Below, in pieces: positions 1 to 11,167 of a stretch of DNA of 64,000 nucleotides. Position 1 is the stretch's first letter, and the number at the start of each line of letters is the position of its first letter. Both the position numbers and the translations under genes were made by a program. The notes below the pieces were generated by a model. The model did no database searches and was not told where the DNA came from. It saw only the letters and a program-made list of their open reading frames with translations. Origin of the DNA: Dipteris shenzhenensis (taxonomy: Eukaryota > Polypodiophyta > Polypodiopsida > Gleicheniales); the NCBI GenBank assembly GCA_047967505.1, contig CM106538.1. One strand, written 5' to 3'.

Positions 1-1581
1 ACAACAACCTATGACACTCTTCAAGAACTTGGTCCATAAAAACTTCCTTTGCAAGCCACCCAATGAAGGCATGGTCACTTTATGGCATTCCATAACTATT
101 CTTCAAATTCAAATCAGACCCAAGTAAAGATAATAATGAAAGCTGCCTAGCATTGCTGCAAGAAGCAATGGCCACTTGATTGTCTTCATATGGCAAGGAC
201 CATCATTTGTGAAACCAATCTTTGCCATGTGCAGGATTTATTATTGACAAAATCTGTGAAAACCACACAAAAGAAATTTAGTGTGACATTTGAAAGCAAT
301 GCATAGTAATACTAGACAAAGGGAAATGCACACTCAGCCTATGCACCTTTCCCCTGTGTGTTTGAGTGACTGTTCTTTTAATACCAGCTATTTTAACAAC
401 TCTTTGATCTTTATCCATTCCAGGAGGCAGCTTCTTACAAGCTGCTTCAAAATGAGATTTCCACTTGCCCTACAAAAGTAAGTATGCAGCAAAGCTATAA
501 TTCAAACTATATAGAGGAAGTGATGAAGCAAAAGCAGAAGGAAAGAAAGCATGAGGTAGAAAGTATAAGAACTCACAGCATAAACTATGCGACCAAGAAT
601 AGCCTGTGTGAGGGGATACCAAACCCTTCTTCCTTGACCAATCTCCTTTTGCCGTACAACCTCAATATTTTTCTTTTCTTCTTCCGTGAAATCCTCCAGA
701 AATACTTGTGCATCACAACTAACAAGTGTACTTGTATGATACAAGTAATCTTTAAGATTTGTTGTGACAATTGCCTCCTCGTTCAATCTGGACAATGGAA
801 TCTATTTTAGCATTAAAGTTGGAAATAGAAATATGTTCTTGAAACAACTAGTGAAAGAAAGAAAGATGATACAAGTTAAACCTTTGTAAAGTTGCAATCA
901 ACCTCAACTCATTGTCAGGCTCTGGAGCTATAATATGTGCATGAATCCTGATATGCCTTGCCTTGTTATTAACAAAGACCTCCCTAATGCTCTCCATCCA
1001 TGAGGCAGTTCGATGGTTTCCCTCCCACACATATAACATCTTGTAGGACAAGAATTCCCATGCAGGAGTCTGTTGAAGCTCATGCTCAAACTCATCATTC
1101 ACAGCATGCCAATGCTTATCCCATGAAGCTCTTATCTCATCATCCACCTCTTTGGTTGTCCCATCAGACATCCCAACTGAAATAATAAAGGACCCCTGTG
1201 TGGGGACATATCTCTCCATCTCAAATGCTCTCTTGAGAATGGAGAGGTCATTCCTAAGTTGTCTCACCTTAGGGTTGATAAGTAATCTGCACAAAGGGAT
1301 ACAAGGAGGTACCATTCCTCTATTGATAGTTATGGACTCAAGAAAATCACTTCCAACATTACTATCCATTGATTCAGGGACAAATTCATCACCTTCCGTA
1401 TCAACCTTAGCCTTTCCACTATCCTTCTTGCTAGCAGACTCTTTCTCCACCGACATCTCTTCAACCTCCTCTGCATTTGGAGATTTGGCTTGTGTGTCAA
1501 CAGATGTGGGGGATAGTGTTGTTGGTGCTTGCTCTTTCTTTTTAGCAGTCTTTTTCTTCTTACCACCAGCCTGTCCACCTA
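1..1581 (-). pseudogene. Multi-exon gene fragment with EGNHR (ParB/Srx-like) motif
   Basis: Three minus-strand exons join in frame. Exon 1 is 1581-882 (acceptor cttctag before 1581, donor AAAG/gtttaa). Exon 2 is 787-577 (acceptor tgtccag, donor GCT/gtgagt). Exon 3 starts at 469 after ttttgtag and runs to TAA at 278-280 or to a donor AAAG/gtgcat near 334. The first exon has a Lys/Ala/Thr-rich basic-acidic head (KKKKTAKKKEQ) followed by a globular region. There YVWEGNHRTASW resembles the DGHHR/GERR box of the ParB/sulfiredoxin fold; that assignment is inference. Coding-like sequence continues to the window edge (codons for WSLPYEDNQVAIASC near 200-150) but has in-frame TGA and TAA, so this copy is probably decayed. 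No plant function is recognised. It could be a member of a multicopy transposon-borne family. Confidence 0.55.
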
Positions 1582-1597
1582 GAAGTCATGACTATAG

Positions 1598-1803
1598 ACT
1601 TGAAGCTTCCATGTGATCTTCAATATTCTTGGATGCTTGAGATACAATGAGCTTGAAGTATTCTTCAAATTCTTGGATGATTGAGATGCAAGTGATCTTC
1701 AATATTCTTCAAAATCATGGCAATCCCCTAATACATCAACTTGAAGCTTTGACATAGCTTCCAAGTGATCTTCTAGATGCTTGGATGCTTGAGATCCAAG
1801 GAT
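1598..1803. repeat. Degenerate tandem repeat
   Basis: Variants of ttcttggatgcttgagat and aagtgatcttcaatattctt alternate about four times, interleaved with cttgaagct. It lies just upstream of the minus-strand gene's first visible exon and has no coding value. Confidence 0.6.
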
Positions 1804-1955
1804 ACTAATGGCAAAAAGGGACCTAACAATCTCCATTCTCTTAAATTCATTTCATCAAAAGATGTATTCCTTTCATTAAAAAAACGTTTTAATTTATCAA
1901 ATGCATTCAATAAACTATACGATTCCTATCAAGTGCATTCCAAAAACTATACAGT

Positions 1956-1981
1956 CCCCTATTCCGCCGGCGGAATAGGGG
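1956..1981. repeat. Perfect 26-bp palindrome, GC-core module 1
   Basis: Both strands read cccctattccgcc for 13 bases about the centre CGCCGGCG. It could form a cruciform or hairpin. It is the first of four related palindromes within 2.3 kb. Confidence 0.85.
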
Positions 1982-2047
1982 GAGAGTGACATTAAGAGGT
2001 TTCTTAATAAGGGGGATAGATTCAGTGAAAAGATTTTTCAACCCAAA

Positions 2048-2132
2048 ATGGAAGACTCTCTATCTTCTCTTCTAGTGCTGCATACCTTCAATGGAAGACT
2101 CTCTATCTCCTCTCCAGTGCTGCATACCTTCA
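2048..2132 (+). repeat. 42-43-bp tandem duplication
   Basis: Two adjacent copies of a unit starting atggaagactctctatct and ending ctgcataccttca. They differ by a few T/C changes and one base of length. Confidence 0.8.
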
Positions 2133-2396
2133 AGGCCAGAGACCCTATCAAAAGCATGCTAGAGCTCCCAACTCTTCAAATGCATAGTCAGCCATCTTCA
2201 AGAAAGGCGCATCCATACAAGCATCTAGTGGCTTCAACAAATCAAGTCCCGGACAACATCCAAGGCTCCAACTCTATGAACAAATCACATCCATTGCCCG
2301 TAGCTCACTCTCCACAGCCAGATTCCTTTCACCAACTGACCTTCAACGTCCTTGAAGAAGGCAAGTGGCACTATTCAAATCCCCTATTCTGCCAGT

Positions 2397-2422
2397 CCCC
2401 TATTCCGCTGGCGGAATAGGGG
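2397..2422. repeat. Palindrome module 2 (12-bp arms, TG centre)
   Basis: Same arms as the palindrome at 1956, with centre CGCTGGCG. A lone half-site (cccctattctgcca) lies immediately upstream at 2381-2394. Confidence 0.8.
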
Positions 2423-3632
2423 GAGAGAGAGATTCACAAGGTCAGTTTTATTTTATTTTCTGTCCACTAAAAGCAGAACCCCACAGAGGCAGACTAGATG
2501 GGAACCCCGTAGAGAAAGGTGATTATACAGATGGGAACAGACGACAATAGCAGATAAGCGAATAGCAAAGGGCAAGCAAAGAATAACAACCAAGCATTCA
2601 TTTAAGCAGAATAGCTAGCAAGAGGGAGTAGAGCGGCAACCAAGGTGATTAGCAAGAAGTTCTAACTAGCAGCATTAAGGAGCAGCCAAGCATTCCTTGC
2701 AATAGCTAGGCGCCTATCTAAGGGGAAGTTCAGAGCAGCAACAATAGAGCAGCTATGAGCTATGCATCTATGAGGTGGTGAGTGGTGAGTAGTGAAGGGA
2801 GGGTGAGGTTTGAAGATGGCGATGGAGATGAAAGAGGAATGGGCAAGGGAAAGAGACAAATTGCTATAGCTAGGAGCAGAGGTGATCAAAGAAAAGACTC
2901 AGCCAAGCGTTGAAAGTCTGAGCTACGAAGAGGATAGCATCATAGCAACCGGGCCAAGAAAAGGAGCAACGCAACAAGGAGAGATACAAATCGCGAATCA
3001 TAGAGAACCAATGTCAATTCAAGCCATCGGCAACATCTACATTAAAGCAAGAAAACAATCCGACTTGCGTGTACTTCAATGAAATTAAACACTGCATTCC
3101 TGATTCCTTTCACAACTCTCTAAGAGAACATGCTTGTAAAAATTGTGATGAACTAGGATACAACAATGACAATGACCAGGTCGAATGACTAGGATACAAC
3201 AATAATAAGGTCTGAAGACGTTTCAGAAATGAAAGCACTTCAGAGAGTCTGGCTAAATCGCTTCTGAGGGAGTAGAGGAAGCAAACCAACAAAAGTAGCA
3301 GCTTCTTTACCTTTCAAAATTTTTAATGTAGCCTGCAAACGACAAAATGACTTCTCGGATATCTTCAGGGGTTAACTCTATGAACTAAAATCTAATCGAT
3401 GCGACTTTTGTGTCTCCACGCTTTCAAGAAACCTTATCCAGTGCTAGCAAAGACAGTTAGTCAAGCTTGTGGAGCACTTCCCCTTTCGTTAGAGGTGCTT
3501 GTTCGTCATCTTCACAAGGCAAAGAGAAAGGAAATGTGGGAAGAAGCAATCACTAAGCTAAGGAGCAACAAGCTATAATGATAGCATAAACTATTGCAAG
3601 ACAAAATGAACATTCCTTATAAAGTCTCTCTC

Positions 3633-3656
3633 CCCCTATTCCCCAGTGGAATAGGG
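3633..3656. repeat. Palindrome module 3 (imperfect centre)
   Basis: Arms cccctattcc and ggaatagggg flank a four-base centre. Same family as the sites at 1956 and 2397. Confidence 0.7.
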
Positions 3657-4220
3657 GAGATAGAAGCTTGAATTGATCGGTGGACTAAGCTTGCACACAT
3701 CAAACGACTGCAAAAAGAGATGGACGGTGCGAACCTCAAAAATCGAAAGCAAAGGAAAGTAGGAAGCAGAGAGTGAGTAGAGGAAAAGAAGGAGGAGACA
3801 ATGAGCTTGAGTAGCTGCAAGGAAGAAGAAGATGAACTGCGATGAAGGTCTGCAAAGGTCTGTGGGATGAAGGTGTGCGAGCAAGGGCCGAGAAGGTCTG
3901 TGGGATGAAGGTCCTCTTATCACACATTCCTCCTGCTATGATGTTGTCCTCGCCAGTTAGGACTGATCGAATTCTACCGCAGGATTGTAGTATCTTAAAA
4001 AGTACAAAAGTAACGTGAGCAAACAAGCAAATTAAAAAGAACACAACCAAGAGAGAAATTTTTGCGATGATGCAAAATGCAAGACACAAATTGAGAGGGT
4101 GCATTTGCTCCCTTCTTTGAACCCTCCCCAGTCATGTGTGTGTGTATGTGCACTAGAGATATAGAAAATTTTAGGGAGAAGCATCGTTGGTTTTGCTAGT
4201 AGGGGAGGGAGTGAGAGGCA

Positions 4221-4243
4221 CTATTCTGCCAGTGGAATAGGGG
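4221..4243. repeat. Palindrome module 4 (degenerate)
   Basis: Arms ctattc and gaatag surround tgccagtg, followed by ggg. It is the most decayed of the four related sites. Confidence 0.5.
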
Positions 4244-6634
4244 AGAAAGGTTTGCTATAACTGATACGAGCGACACAAATACAAACTTCCTTTGCTTAAG
4301 GAACTTCCAGAACTCTGAATCGGGACACCCATCATGGCCTACGGGTGCAAAGTTGCCTGGATACTTGTGGGTTGCCGTTGTCTTAGACATCTCCGAGATG
4401 GAGCGGGCAATGAGCGCTCGACACTGGAACACAACTCGGCAAGTGATCACAGGAGGCACATTCCGAAGAAAGAGAGAGTTTGAGTTGAGACCTGCGCGCT
4501 GCAGCACATGGGTCTAGAAGCAATGCAACTGGGTGACCCAAACTCTGAGCAAGAAGAAGGTAAGCAAATGAGCGGAAGGGGTGAGAGTGCTCAAATTCTA
4601 ACATTGGAGATGAATGAAGAGCAGAAGTGGGAAAGGAAGAGGAGGTGGGTGGCAAAGAGGTGAGAGGTAAGGTGGGGGTTGATGCGTGAATGGTGATGGA
4701 GAGTGAGTGGAGGAGGAGGGGACAGGAGGAAGGTCAGAAGGCCAAGGCAAAAAAGCAAAACTATGGAACACGAGACTATGGAAGATGCGGGGAGAGGCCA
4801 AGGCATCAAAGGCGAGGGGCAGGTAGAGGAGGTAGCAAAGTGTAAAACTCATCGTTTATTGCAAAGAATCAGCGTCTCTCCATCATAAGAAACTTTGCCT
4901 TAATGGTTGTTTTCTACTTCTTAATGGTTGAGAAGGGAATGATATTCGTAGCTCTTCCTCGCAGGGAGTAACTCACCGCATAGCGGGGAATGAACTTAGT
5001 TGATGAAGGTTGTCTAAAAGGGTGTAGGGCAGTGGGTTGGGAGGATGCATTGGAAATAAACGATGAGCCTAGCGACAATGCAGTGGGTTGGAGAAGAAGA
5101 TGAAATTCTGCGAGTAGCGGCCGAGATGAAGGTCTAAGAGTAGGCTTGGAGACCGTTTGCTGTGTAGCTTAGAGAGCTTGGGCACAGTTTCAATAGCCAA
5201 CATCTATCACTGCACATTGGATAGTGGACTACACTATATTGAAATCAAACATGAAGGCATAGCTTTTTTTCATCTCAGCAATGCTACCTCATACCATGCT
5301 CCATTGTAGCCACATTGCTTCAAGTGCAATCAATGCTAGCTAATCTTGCATTTTGAAAACGAACAGCTGGGCACAATGCAAAGCTTGGACTTGGCTACTA
5401 CTCAGTGTTTGCAGTTTTTTGGACAGTGCAAAACAGCTTGGACACGGGTCATTTCGCTCATAAAATGGACGGCTAGAGTTTGATGAGAGTGCTAGAAAAC
5501 CTGGACCCAAACGTGTAGCAGAGCTACGCTTAGAGACCGTTTGCTGCAGTAGAAGACCACTTGTCACAGCTTTGGCGTGGAGATATCGAATGGTAGAGGT
5601 CAAGTAAATGCATGCAAGACCACTTGTCCACTCCATCATATGTACAAAAATGGGCATTTCTCGAGGTTGATGGTTTCAAATCCAGTGCTCGAGCATGCTA
5701 GGAAATCACATATTTGAAATGGACATTGTAGTCACATGCATGATTGGAATGTTATCTTTCTCACTCTGAAAAATGATTTATACCAAATTTTACAATTGTC
5801 TTGGATTAATTGTCAATGCAAATGAATTTCATTTTTTTTCATAATTTGAAATAAAACATTTATGATATCAAAATATAATATTTAAACATAAGCAATGCAA
5901 GGCATACACTAAGTTTTGAGTCAATTTTATTTAAATGCAAAGTTGATAGATTTAAAAAATAACATTTTCTACATCATTAGATAAATATTCCTTAGTAGTT
6001 ATGCAGTTGTATGTGATCAATCTTTCACATTGTCATCTATCTTTTGCAAGACATGCATTATGATATGTTTTTCAATCACCCCCTTAAAGTTTAGAAGAAT
6101 ACATGCATTTAAAAGTATACCCCATCCTTTCATTGGTGGCACACACTTTTCAAGATCACGCTACTATATCACTACTCCACCACCTTTCACTACTCCACCA
6201 CCTTTCATGGCATTTATAACTATACCAACACCTTTCATGAGTGCCATGCAATTTAAGAATTGTCATTATACTGAATCACTACTCTAGAACTTGCAGCCTC
6301 CAAGTTTCATAGCTCTGTTCGCACCTGCCTCCATGTTTAACTTCAACCATCATTTTTTCTTAGGTAGCTCCACATAGCATTTGAGGTGCCTGTTTCACGT
6401 TCAATACTACCTTGACCACTTACTTTTGTGAGTTGCGGCCATTCTTGTTCTTTTGCTTTGGCACCATTGAACTTCTTTGGCATGTGAGGTATCTCCACCT
6501 TCGAAAACTTTCCCCTCCTTTTTTGGCATTATTTATGGGGCATCACATGGTAGATAATTCCTGACTTCTACAGTCTACTGCAATTGCTTTCACAGATTTT
6601 GAAGCTTCTTCTATAAAAGGAAAAGCATTTATCC

Positions 6635-9600
6635 TTGTTCGAAAGCTTTCTTATGGAAATGGAGAGTAGTGCTATGCTTCATGACGAGAATGGTGTTTTG
6701 TTGCTACAAAAGGTTGCTCAAAATGGTGTGTGCATGCTTGAGGAGAATGAAATAGTTTCGGTCTTCAATTTGATTTCTTCTACCATCAGGATTCACCAGT
6801 GTATGGATGTGTCACAGCAAGAGGTTGTGTTTGAAGTGCCATTTGCAATGAGAGGAGATGGGAGGGAATATACCTTGGACATTCAATTTGGGAATAAGTT
6901 CATTGTGACTGGGGATAGATTGCCTTCAATAGAAAGAGACAAAGATAAGCCATTCCACAGTGTTGTTGACTTGTTACGTAAATTGCCACCTTCTAATTCT
7001 CTTTTTATTTCTTTCCAAATGGTCTCTTCAATTAAAATTGTCAAGGAGCTACCTAAGTCATATGATGGAAATATTTTGTTCGAGCTGCCTCCAACATTCT
7101 AGGAGCAAACAAGTTTGATGGTCATGTCTGGAGTGAGGATGTTACAACAAATATTACTAGCTTCAATGGGATAGTTAGATTGAGGAAATGTGCAGGTCGA
7201 TTGCAATGTGATAGTAAGATGTGTCCTTTCTTTCTGAGATCAAGTGTTAGAAATGAGAGTCATTGGAAGGGATGATTAATAAAGATTCTAGAGATCCACC
7301 AAGTCACAGGTGGTACTCTCAAATGCTATCATTGCAAGACTAGTCCACTTTGCATTGCCAATTGTCCTTGCAAATTGTACATATGTCTTCCAAGAGACAC
7401 CATGGAGCATCCAGTGAGTAGATGTGCGATTCACATTGGTTCTCATATGCATTTGGTGGCAGAGGGATCATCTAGGAGTGAGTTGGATGAGTTGAAAGGA
7501 AAGGTTTCTAAAATGGTGGAAAGTAAGCATCCTTCTAGGCCTAAGGCTTTGCAAAAGATGGTGGCGGAAGAGATGGTGTTGGAAGCTATCATTCCAAACA
7601 ATGATCAATCCAATCCCTTGACTAACACTGAACTGGATTCGTTGCTAAAAAAGATGGAGCCTTTGCTTGACAATAAGAGGTGAGGTGTTCAGTACTTTTT
7701 CATTACTCTTATTCTTGAATGCACAGTTCCTACCTTTGATTTTAATGAGTTCAGTTTTGTGCCTGTGTGTAGGGTGTCTAGATGGAATAGAAGGATGTGG
7801 ATGAACAAAAGGGTGGAGGTGAACAAAGCCTTGATAGTATTTTGGAATTGAAGTCAAGGAGTAGATACGAATACATCCAAAGTATTGTTTTCCTAGGACA
7901 GCAGTTATCTTTTTCATCCTTCAATAGATGCCACATTTTCAAGATGTCTACAAAGGGTCCTAGTTCTGGTGTGGACCTAGTCAACAAGTTGTGACCCAAT
8001 GGAGAGCTTGGGCAGTGTTGGGTTTGCTTTGATCATGTGAAGGGGATTCAAGGTTGGTCAACCATGGCTTGCCATGTTTACAACCCTCATCTTCAAGAAC
8101 TCCAAACAATAGCCATTGGGGATTTCAAAGGTGAGGACACAGAGAGTCAGGTAATTTTTTGTGAATTGTTGAACCAAGTCATGGGGAAAGAGGGTTTTCA
8201 TAAAGCACAGTTTCATGGTTTCATGGGGGATGAAGCTTAGGCAAATTGGAGGGCTATTAGGATTGTATTTAATGGGGGCCCAGAGAATGTGATGATGGGA
8301 AAGGAGCGCACTTGTTTGTGGCATTGGGAGGATAATCTTCATAAGCATGCTACAAAATGCATCCCACCTCATGACCAAGAGGAGTTCAAGATGAGATGTA
8401 GACAATGGAAGAATTCTCCAACCAAGGAGCTGCCATGCATGCATTCAAATCATTGTGTGAATGGCTTAAAAATGGTCATGCAATTGAGGGCAACATCCAC
8501 TTTATTCAGACATGGCTCATGTGGTGGCACTCAAGAGTTTACCACTGGGGAGAATACATTTTGAAAGTGAGTGACTTGAAAATTTTAACATTGTTAATCC
8601 ATTAAAATCTTGCATCACTGCTTCCTCCTTACCAAAGTTGATTTCTTATTCTTGTGTAGGAGATGGAGGCTGAAGAACATTACCTTGTTCCTAGGACTAA
8701 CCTGTCTGAATCAATCCATGGTAGTTGGTTGAGCACAAACAATGGCGTCAAGTATGTGTCATTGTATGATGCATGCATCACTGACATGACTATAGCAATC
8801 TTGCAAAGTAGTAAACAAGGATCCTACATGAGAGGCAAACATATTGGTGAAGGTCTGACAGTGCAAAAACTGAGAAGAAGAGAATCTATGTGGAGTAAAA
8901 AATCCTATTCGAAAAGAAATTTCATTGACCTTACAAATGATGTGGCTACAGGACTTGGAGTGGCACACAAAGGTGGGATTAACCTTGGAGATATTAGAAC
9001 AGTACAGAAGAAAAGACCAAAATCCATGTCCTCTGCAATCCATAAAGATGACTCCCACAGACCTGAGTATCAAACAGTTAGCACACCAGTGCCAAGAAGA
9101 AGACATTCAGGTTCAATTGTGATTGACAATAACAATCTTGATGGTTGTGAATAGAGTGTGGCAGAGGTGCAAATACATCAGACAAAGTGGGCGATTCGAT
9201 GTATGCATGTAGGGAGTCAAGTCCACTGCCAAGGGTATCTATATCAAAGGGGGGGGAAGTGTAACAAGTTAATTGACTTAAAGGGAAGAAAAGGAGCTTT
9301 GGGAGTCCCTGCACCTTCATTTTTTGAGAGGATTAGAACACCGATAGGTGTAAAGTCACAAATGATCTGGTTCTGTGGGGATAGCGTGGACCACTCTTGG
9401 AATCCAACAACAACAATTGAGGTGTTGCAAGAACCAGTGCCAACAAAGTGGAACGTTGCTGAAGGAACTAATATCAGCTCGGAAGAGTTGCATATTCTTA
9501 TAGAAGGAGGATTTGTTCTGGAAGAACCACTTCAAAAAGGGTCAAGGAAATTTGGGCAGGGCCATTAAAAATCATTTGGGAGAATCAAGCGAGGCCTAAA

Positions 9601-9981
9601 TTTCAAGAGGGCCAGAGAGTTGTCTTTAGAAAAAAAATAACTAAAGATATGCAGGCAAGGATGGATTCAGCAAGGGCTATGGAATATGAGGTGCTTCATG
9701 TGAATGAGGTGGAGCCTAAGGAGCACGTGGAGTTTATTGTTGGTACAACTGGGTCTCGCATGAGGGGGCTTCAATATATAGTAACCATATCTGTTTTTCC
9801 ATCTTGCACTTGCGAAGACTTCCTCTTTAGGTCTGGAAGATTGGATCGTTACATTCCTTGCAAGAAAATTTACTACATACTATTGCAGTACTTGGGTTTA
9901 GATGCAAAAAATCACAAAGAGGTCCACCAAGCATCAATGACAAAACAAGAGCTTTACAATGCACTTTCAAGAATCCCGTGA
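6635..9981 (+). pseudogene. SWIM zinc-finger / MULE-like transposase-derived gene, decayed
   Basis: A chain of plus-strand coding segments. They are 6635-7102; a Cys-rich segment at 7105-7275 (KCAGRLQCDSKMCPFF); 7285-7678, ending at a donor (AAGAG/gtgagg); a segment from about 7772 to 8240; 8241-8560 in two frames; and 8663-9981. The C-terminus has a SWIM-like finger, SCTCEDF then IPCKKIYYIL (9806-9880), where the canonical final His is Lys. The middle segment (FKGEDTESQ, FHGFMGDEA, ANWRAIRIVF) resembles the transposase core of plant MULE/SWIM multicopy genes. In-frame TAG codons at 8238 and 9152, plus frame changes near 7102 and 8440, make the copy non-functional unless spliced around. No terminal inverted repeats were located. 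The SWIM identification is good; the MULE assignment is inferred. Confidence 0.6.
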
Positions 9982-10217
9982 TGTGGACATACGTACCTAC
10001 TGCTATAGTCTTGTATGGATAGAAAACATTTTGTGCCAAGGCACTACTCACTACATTGTGGTTTTGTGTACTCTTTGTGGTCATAACATGTCTGCATGGG
10101 TCTTTTGCTCTGCTACAGTTTTGCGCTGCCATTTCGTGGCTATGCGTTGCACCTCAAATTATCACTATGTCAATGGTGCAACTGAGTTAGTGTCTACATG
10201 GTGTAATTTTTGATCGT

Positions 10218-10389
10218 TTTGTCATTTTATAATATAGCTCGGTTTGGTAAATGTATTTTAAACATATAACAATGAAAGATTCCCTGACATTTTTAAATGT
10301 TGGTTCTTTGATATTTTTGTTATCTTGTAATATTGTTGGGTTTGGTACATGTGTTTTAAACATATTACGATGAGAGTCTCTCTCACATT
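10218..10389 (+). repeat. Tandem duplication, about 98-bp period
   Basis: Two divergent copies of a unit of about 74 bp containing ggtttggtaaatgtatttta / ggtttggtacatgtgtttta, separated by about 24 bp, directly after the SWIM gene. Confidence 0.6.
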
Positions 10390-10603
10390 GAATAATTAAA
10401 TACTAAATATACATATTCCTTGGAATAATATTGGTTATGTGATGTACTACATTTAGGTCCAAGAACAGTGTTTTTGGCCATATTCTCTGACATGCCGCTC
10501 GCCACTCGGGGATTTCTGCTCGGAAAATGGAAACCCCCATGACAGAACAACAACCAATCCTACAAGCACTAAAATCTTTTAGAAAGTGCATGCACACTCC
10601 TGA

Positions 10604-11167
10604 GTGAACAAATACAATACATCAACCAAAATTGATTTCGTAAACCACCTCAATATCACACTTTCCCACACCTTTATACCAACCTTGAAATGAACAAACA
10701 TAACGAGAAAGTCTTTCATGCAGCAATAGGTAAAAAATACAACATAAGAGCAATTGGCACACTTAATAATAATAGTCGTATTTCATCTAAAATATAAGAA
10801 GACCTTAAAGCAGAAGATGGACTAAGAACGATGATACAAATTAAAGAAGGGATGCTAGTTGAACTATGTTCTGGAAATATCAATTAGCAAGATGGATTAG
10901 TAAATGGTGCAGATGGCGTTTTTATGGGTATCTCCACATATGAAAATGATGACATTGTATGGATTTAGTTTCAAACCCACAAACAGAAAATGAAAGAAGA
11001 CAAAACAACTTCCATGCATACACAGACCACAAATGGTTACCAATATTTCAAGTTACAAGAGAAGTACAAATCGGCCCTTATAAAACAAGCATCCACACTC
11101 AACAACAATTTCCAATCCAACTAGCTACAGCTAGAACAATTCACAGAGCACAAGGTCTTACAATGGA
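10604..11167 (+). pseudogene. Pif1-family helicase C-terminal fragment (Helitron-like)
   Basis: The plus frame gives IQYINQN, stop, FRKPPQ, then TFPHLYTNLEMNKHNEKVF. Next come DGLRTMIQIKEGMLVELC, a stop, QDGLVNGADGVFMG, and finally FPIQLATARTIHRAQGLTME. The last block is the conserved helicase motif VI region of Pif1/Helitron helicases (ATARTIHRAQG), and DGLVNGADG is the block before it. In-frame stops near 10630, 10888 and 10966 show decay. The Walker A and B portions are absent. The reading ends abruptly at 11167, the first base outside the foldback. It is a truncated relic of a rolling-circle (Helitron/Helentron-type) element or a Pif1 host gene; the transposon origin is inferred. Confidence 0.7.

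Larger units (their letters stand above)
2440..6600. other. Non-genic stretch
   Basis: No convincing gene. The sequence is purine-rich on the plus strand to about 4.9 kb, then AT-rich at 5.7-6.05 kb. It contains short repeats such as accacctttcactactcc (6176-6230). Open frames here lack family signatures and have low-complexity Ser/Leu/Pro or Lys/Arg translations. Confidence 0.6.
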
